From Planctomycetia bacterium (GTDB lineage: Bacteria > Planctomycetota > Planctomycetia > Pirellulales > UBA1268), in contig RGVT01000116.1 in NCBI GenBank assembly GCA_010027105.1, positions 1 to 7,773 of the forward strand: DNA of 7,773 nt. The letters are read 5' to 3'. The stretch's first letter is position 1, and the number at the start of each line of letters is the position of its first letter. The position numbers and the translations under genes are program-made. Below are positions 7,401-7,773 of this stretch, one piece after another. The notes beneath the pieces are model-generated. The model worked only from the letters and a program-made list of their open reading frames with translations, was not told the origin of the DNA and did not search any database.

Positions 7401-7773
7401 CGTTGAACCCGAAGAAGAGGAGATAGGTGTCGGCGCCGAAGGCGGCCACGGGATCGTCGAGCTTCGTGTAGTCGCCCGCCCGCTGGCGGTTGGCCACCTC
7501 GTCGGCCGGCCGGGCGAAGTTGCGGACGACGAGCTTTTTCTCCGGAAAACGCTCGTGCAGGAGCGTCTCGAACTGGCCGAACAGGTTCATCCGCTCGGCC
7601 GTGGAGTTGCCGTAGAGGGCGATTCGCTCGCCGTCGAGAAACTCGAGCGGCAGCCGGCTCGGCGGGAGCGCCGGCCGCGCGGGCCGCGGCGGCCGGGCGA
7701 GCAGTTCGCGGGCCGTCTTCAGGGCGTCGGCCTCCTGTTTCGCCTTGTCGGCGTCCTGTTTCGCCTTGTCGGC
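4468..7773 (-). CDS. PVC-type multidomain protein: SGNH hydrolase, beta-propeller, HEAT-like repeats, CxxCH cytochrome c (5' end outside window)
   Basis: The visible 1,101 residues (numbered from the window edge) contain four modules in order. Residues 1-17 are an Ala/Lys/Asp/Gln heptad repeat, followed by a Pro/Arg-rich linker. Residues of about 45-265 resemble an SGNH/GDSL hydrolase: block I IALYGNSTAER (S57), block III FFGFNESFAG (122-125) and block V NGCHVNDAG (H231), where the usual DxxH Asp is Asn228. Residues of about 365-735 form the PVC 'membrane-bound dehydrogenase' propeller, with DTDGDEKAD (434-442) and DTNGDDKAD (477-485) resembling calcium-binding loops. Residues of about 740-960 are HEAT-like helices. 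Residues of about 966-1101 are a cytochrome c with CINCH (981-985, bases 4819-4833) and a likely distal Met ligand in SSMPEGL (M1077). The family is thought to be exported and to couple oxidation of carbohydrate-like substrates to electron transfer; the substrate here is unknown. The start codon and any signal peptide are off the window: the frame is open to base 7773, so the internal Met at 7590, which lies after SGNH block I, is not the start. The stop is TGA at 4470-4468. Confidence 0.92.
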   Translation of the reverse strand, partial: ADKAKQDADKAKQEADALKTARELLARPPRPARPALPPSRLPLEFLDGERIALYGNSTAERMNLFGQFETLLHERFPEKKLVVRNFARPADEVANRQRAGDYTKLDDPVAAFGADTYLLFFGFNESFAGPDKVAKFKADYLNLLGDLAAKYPRDDTKAAPRFVIVSPIAVEASGDPLLPDADAQNKTLALYRDAARDVAAQKGLAFVDLFDATREAFAAQPGLQHTINGCHVNDAGDKVVGTLLDEKLFGAPAAKKLAAEAFSKLEAAVIDKAWITMQDHRMVNGWYIYGGRRTFDTETFPREYVKLRTMAAVRDAYVWDIAAGRPVPPEPDDSKTGDLIVPKTRFGEPRQAYSENAEGGPVIKSPEDVIKTCTVPDGFEMRLFADERKFPELAKPVQLAFDSKGRLWVSTMPSYPQWRPGDPKPADKLVILEDTDGDEKADKSTVFYDKLHCPTGFQFFDGGVLVVDQPRMLWLKDTNGDDKADVVVHVLDGWATEDTHHTSGAFEMSPPGLLHMLEGVAMSTALETPWGPFRNYGSSGAYVLDPRTWKISHFNTPGYGNPWCYVFNEWGQGICGDGTGAAQHWDTPLSGKQYGGRKGMGPVFNTEGMRPVVGSEFLHTRQFPDDVQDQFIYACVINMNGMPRWTFSDDGAGYKGERVRHDPKDPKTPFDLVKSTDKHFRPVDPQIGPDGALWFGDWANPLIGHMQYSQRDPNRDHVHGRIYRLVYRDKPLVKPETQSGRSTAEVLEQLKSPEWRTRYRARADLQARPRAEVLAAAKDWLGTVASDPAADRLATEVLWLEQCFHAVDRGLLTRLLESQVPDARAAATRVLADERDRFPDTEKLLIAKAGDPSARVRCEAVRGLSFFGTLDAMRAVIAAANVEPSDRFIAYTCDAALGANIDVWKKEHAAGTFASKGTPAFGIIESVLGLDKKAAEITPHLAILLSKEPTSEEQRNKAMTSLAGITGGNVDNGKAVFRRVCINCHKVGNEGANLGPEMNGVAKRLDSYKLVESIIDPNAQVDDKYLSTLVVTDDGRSITGLLVSESPEELVIFDGKEQKKIKTAEIDERQKLKQSSMPEGLAATLSPNELLDVVEFLRTLK
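7733..7773. repeat. 21-bp tandem repeat cut by the window edge
   Basis: Bases 7733-7752 and 7754-7773 are identical with a period of 21 bp. On the minus strand they encode ADKAKQD then ADKAKQE, a heptad suited to a charged helix or coiled coil. The array reaches the last base, so further copies may lie outside. Confidence 0.9.

Noticed and set aside
4468..7590. Start of the PVC cytochrome at the Met at 7590
   Set aside because: The frame stays open to the window edge and the SGNH block I (IALYGNST) lies upstream of this Met, so the real start is outside.

Overview
The window is GC-rich with strong G/C at third codon positions and most likely comes from a member of the Planctomycetota, probably the Pirellulales or a relative. 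The best evidence is the gene filling the right-hand 3.3 kb. It joins an SGNH-hydrolase module, a PVC-type beta-propeller ('membrane-bound dehydrogenase' family), HEAT-like repeats and a C-terminal CxxCH cytochrome c, an architecture largely confined to the Planctomycetes-Verrucomicrobia group. The large protein starting with a SEC-C-like PCPGGTGKK...CC motif also fits that phylum. No lineage marker is present, so the placement rests on protein families.

Layout, left to right. (1) 1-643, minus strand: the N-terminal part of RibD (riboflavin biosynthesis). It has the whole deaminase domain but runs into foreign sequence just inside the reductase domain. (2) 657-2852, minus: a 731-aa SEC-C/TPR-like protein, 13 nt upstream of ribD and probably cotranscribed with it. 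(3) 2853-2982: a 130-bp divergent intergenic region with candidate promoters in both directions, a 12-bp palindrome and a possible sigma-54 (-24/-12) element facing the SEC-C gene. (4) 2983-4374, plus: a complete NtrC-like sigma-54 activator (receiver-like domain, AAA+ with GAFTGA, Fis-type HTH) whose receiver has lost its phospho-acceptor Asp. (5) 4375-4467: a convergent gap holding two perfect inverted repeats. (6) 4468-7773, minus: the multidomain PVC cytochrome, running off the right edge inside a 21-bp tandem repeat.

How they relate. The activator and the SEC-C/ribD unit are divergently transcribed from a shared region, so the activator may control that unit; this is inference. The PVC cytochrome is convergent with the activator and looks like an independent transcription unit. 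It is probably an exported, carbohydrate- or sulfated-glycan-related oxidoreductase, as inferred for this family, although no substrate is established here.

The least ordinary observations are the 59-bp exact repeat that makes an in-frame RibD/SEC-C chimera at the left edge (assembly artefact, tandem duplication or circle junction), the phosphorylation-incompetent receiver, the -24/-12 element beside the sigma-54 activator, and the two hairpin repeats. I see no CRISPR array, tRNA, rRNA, transposase or defence system.
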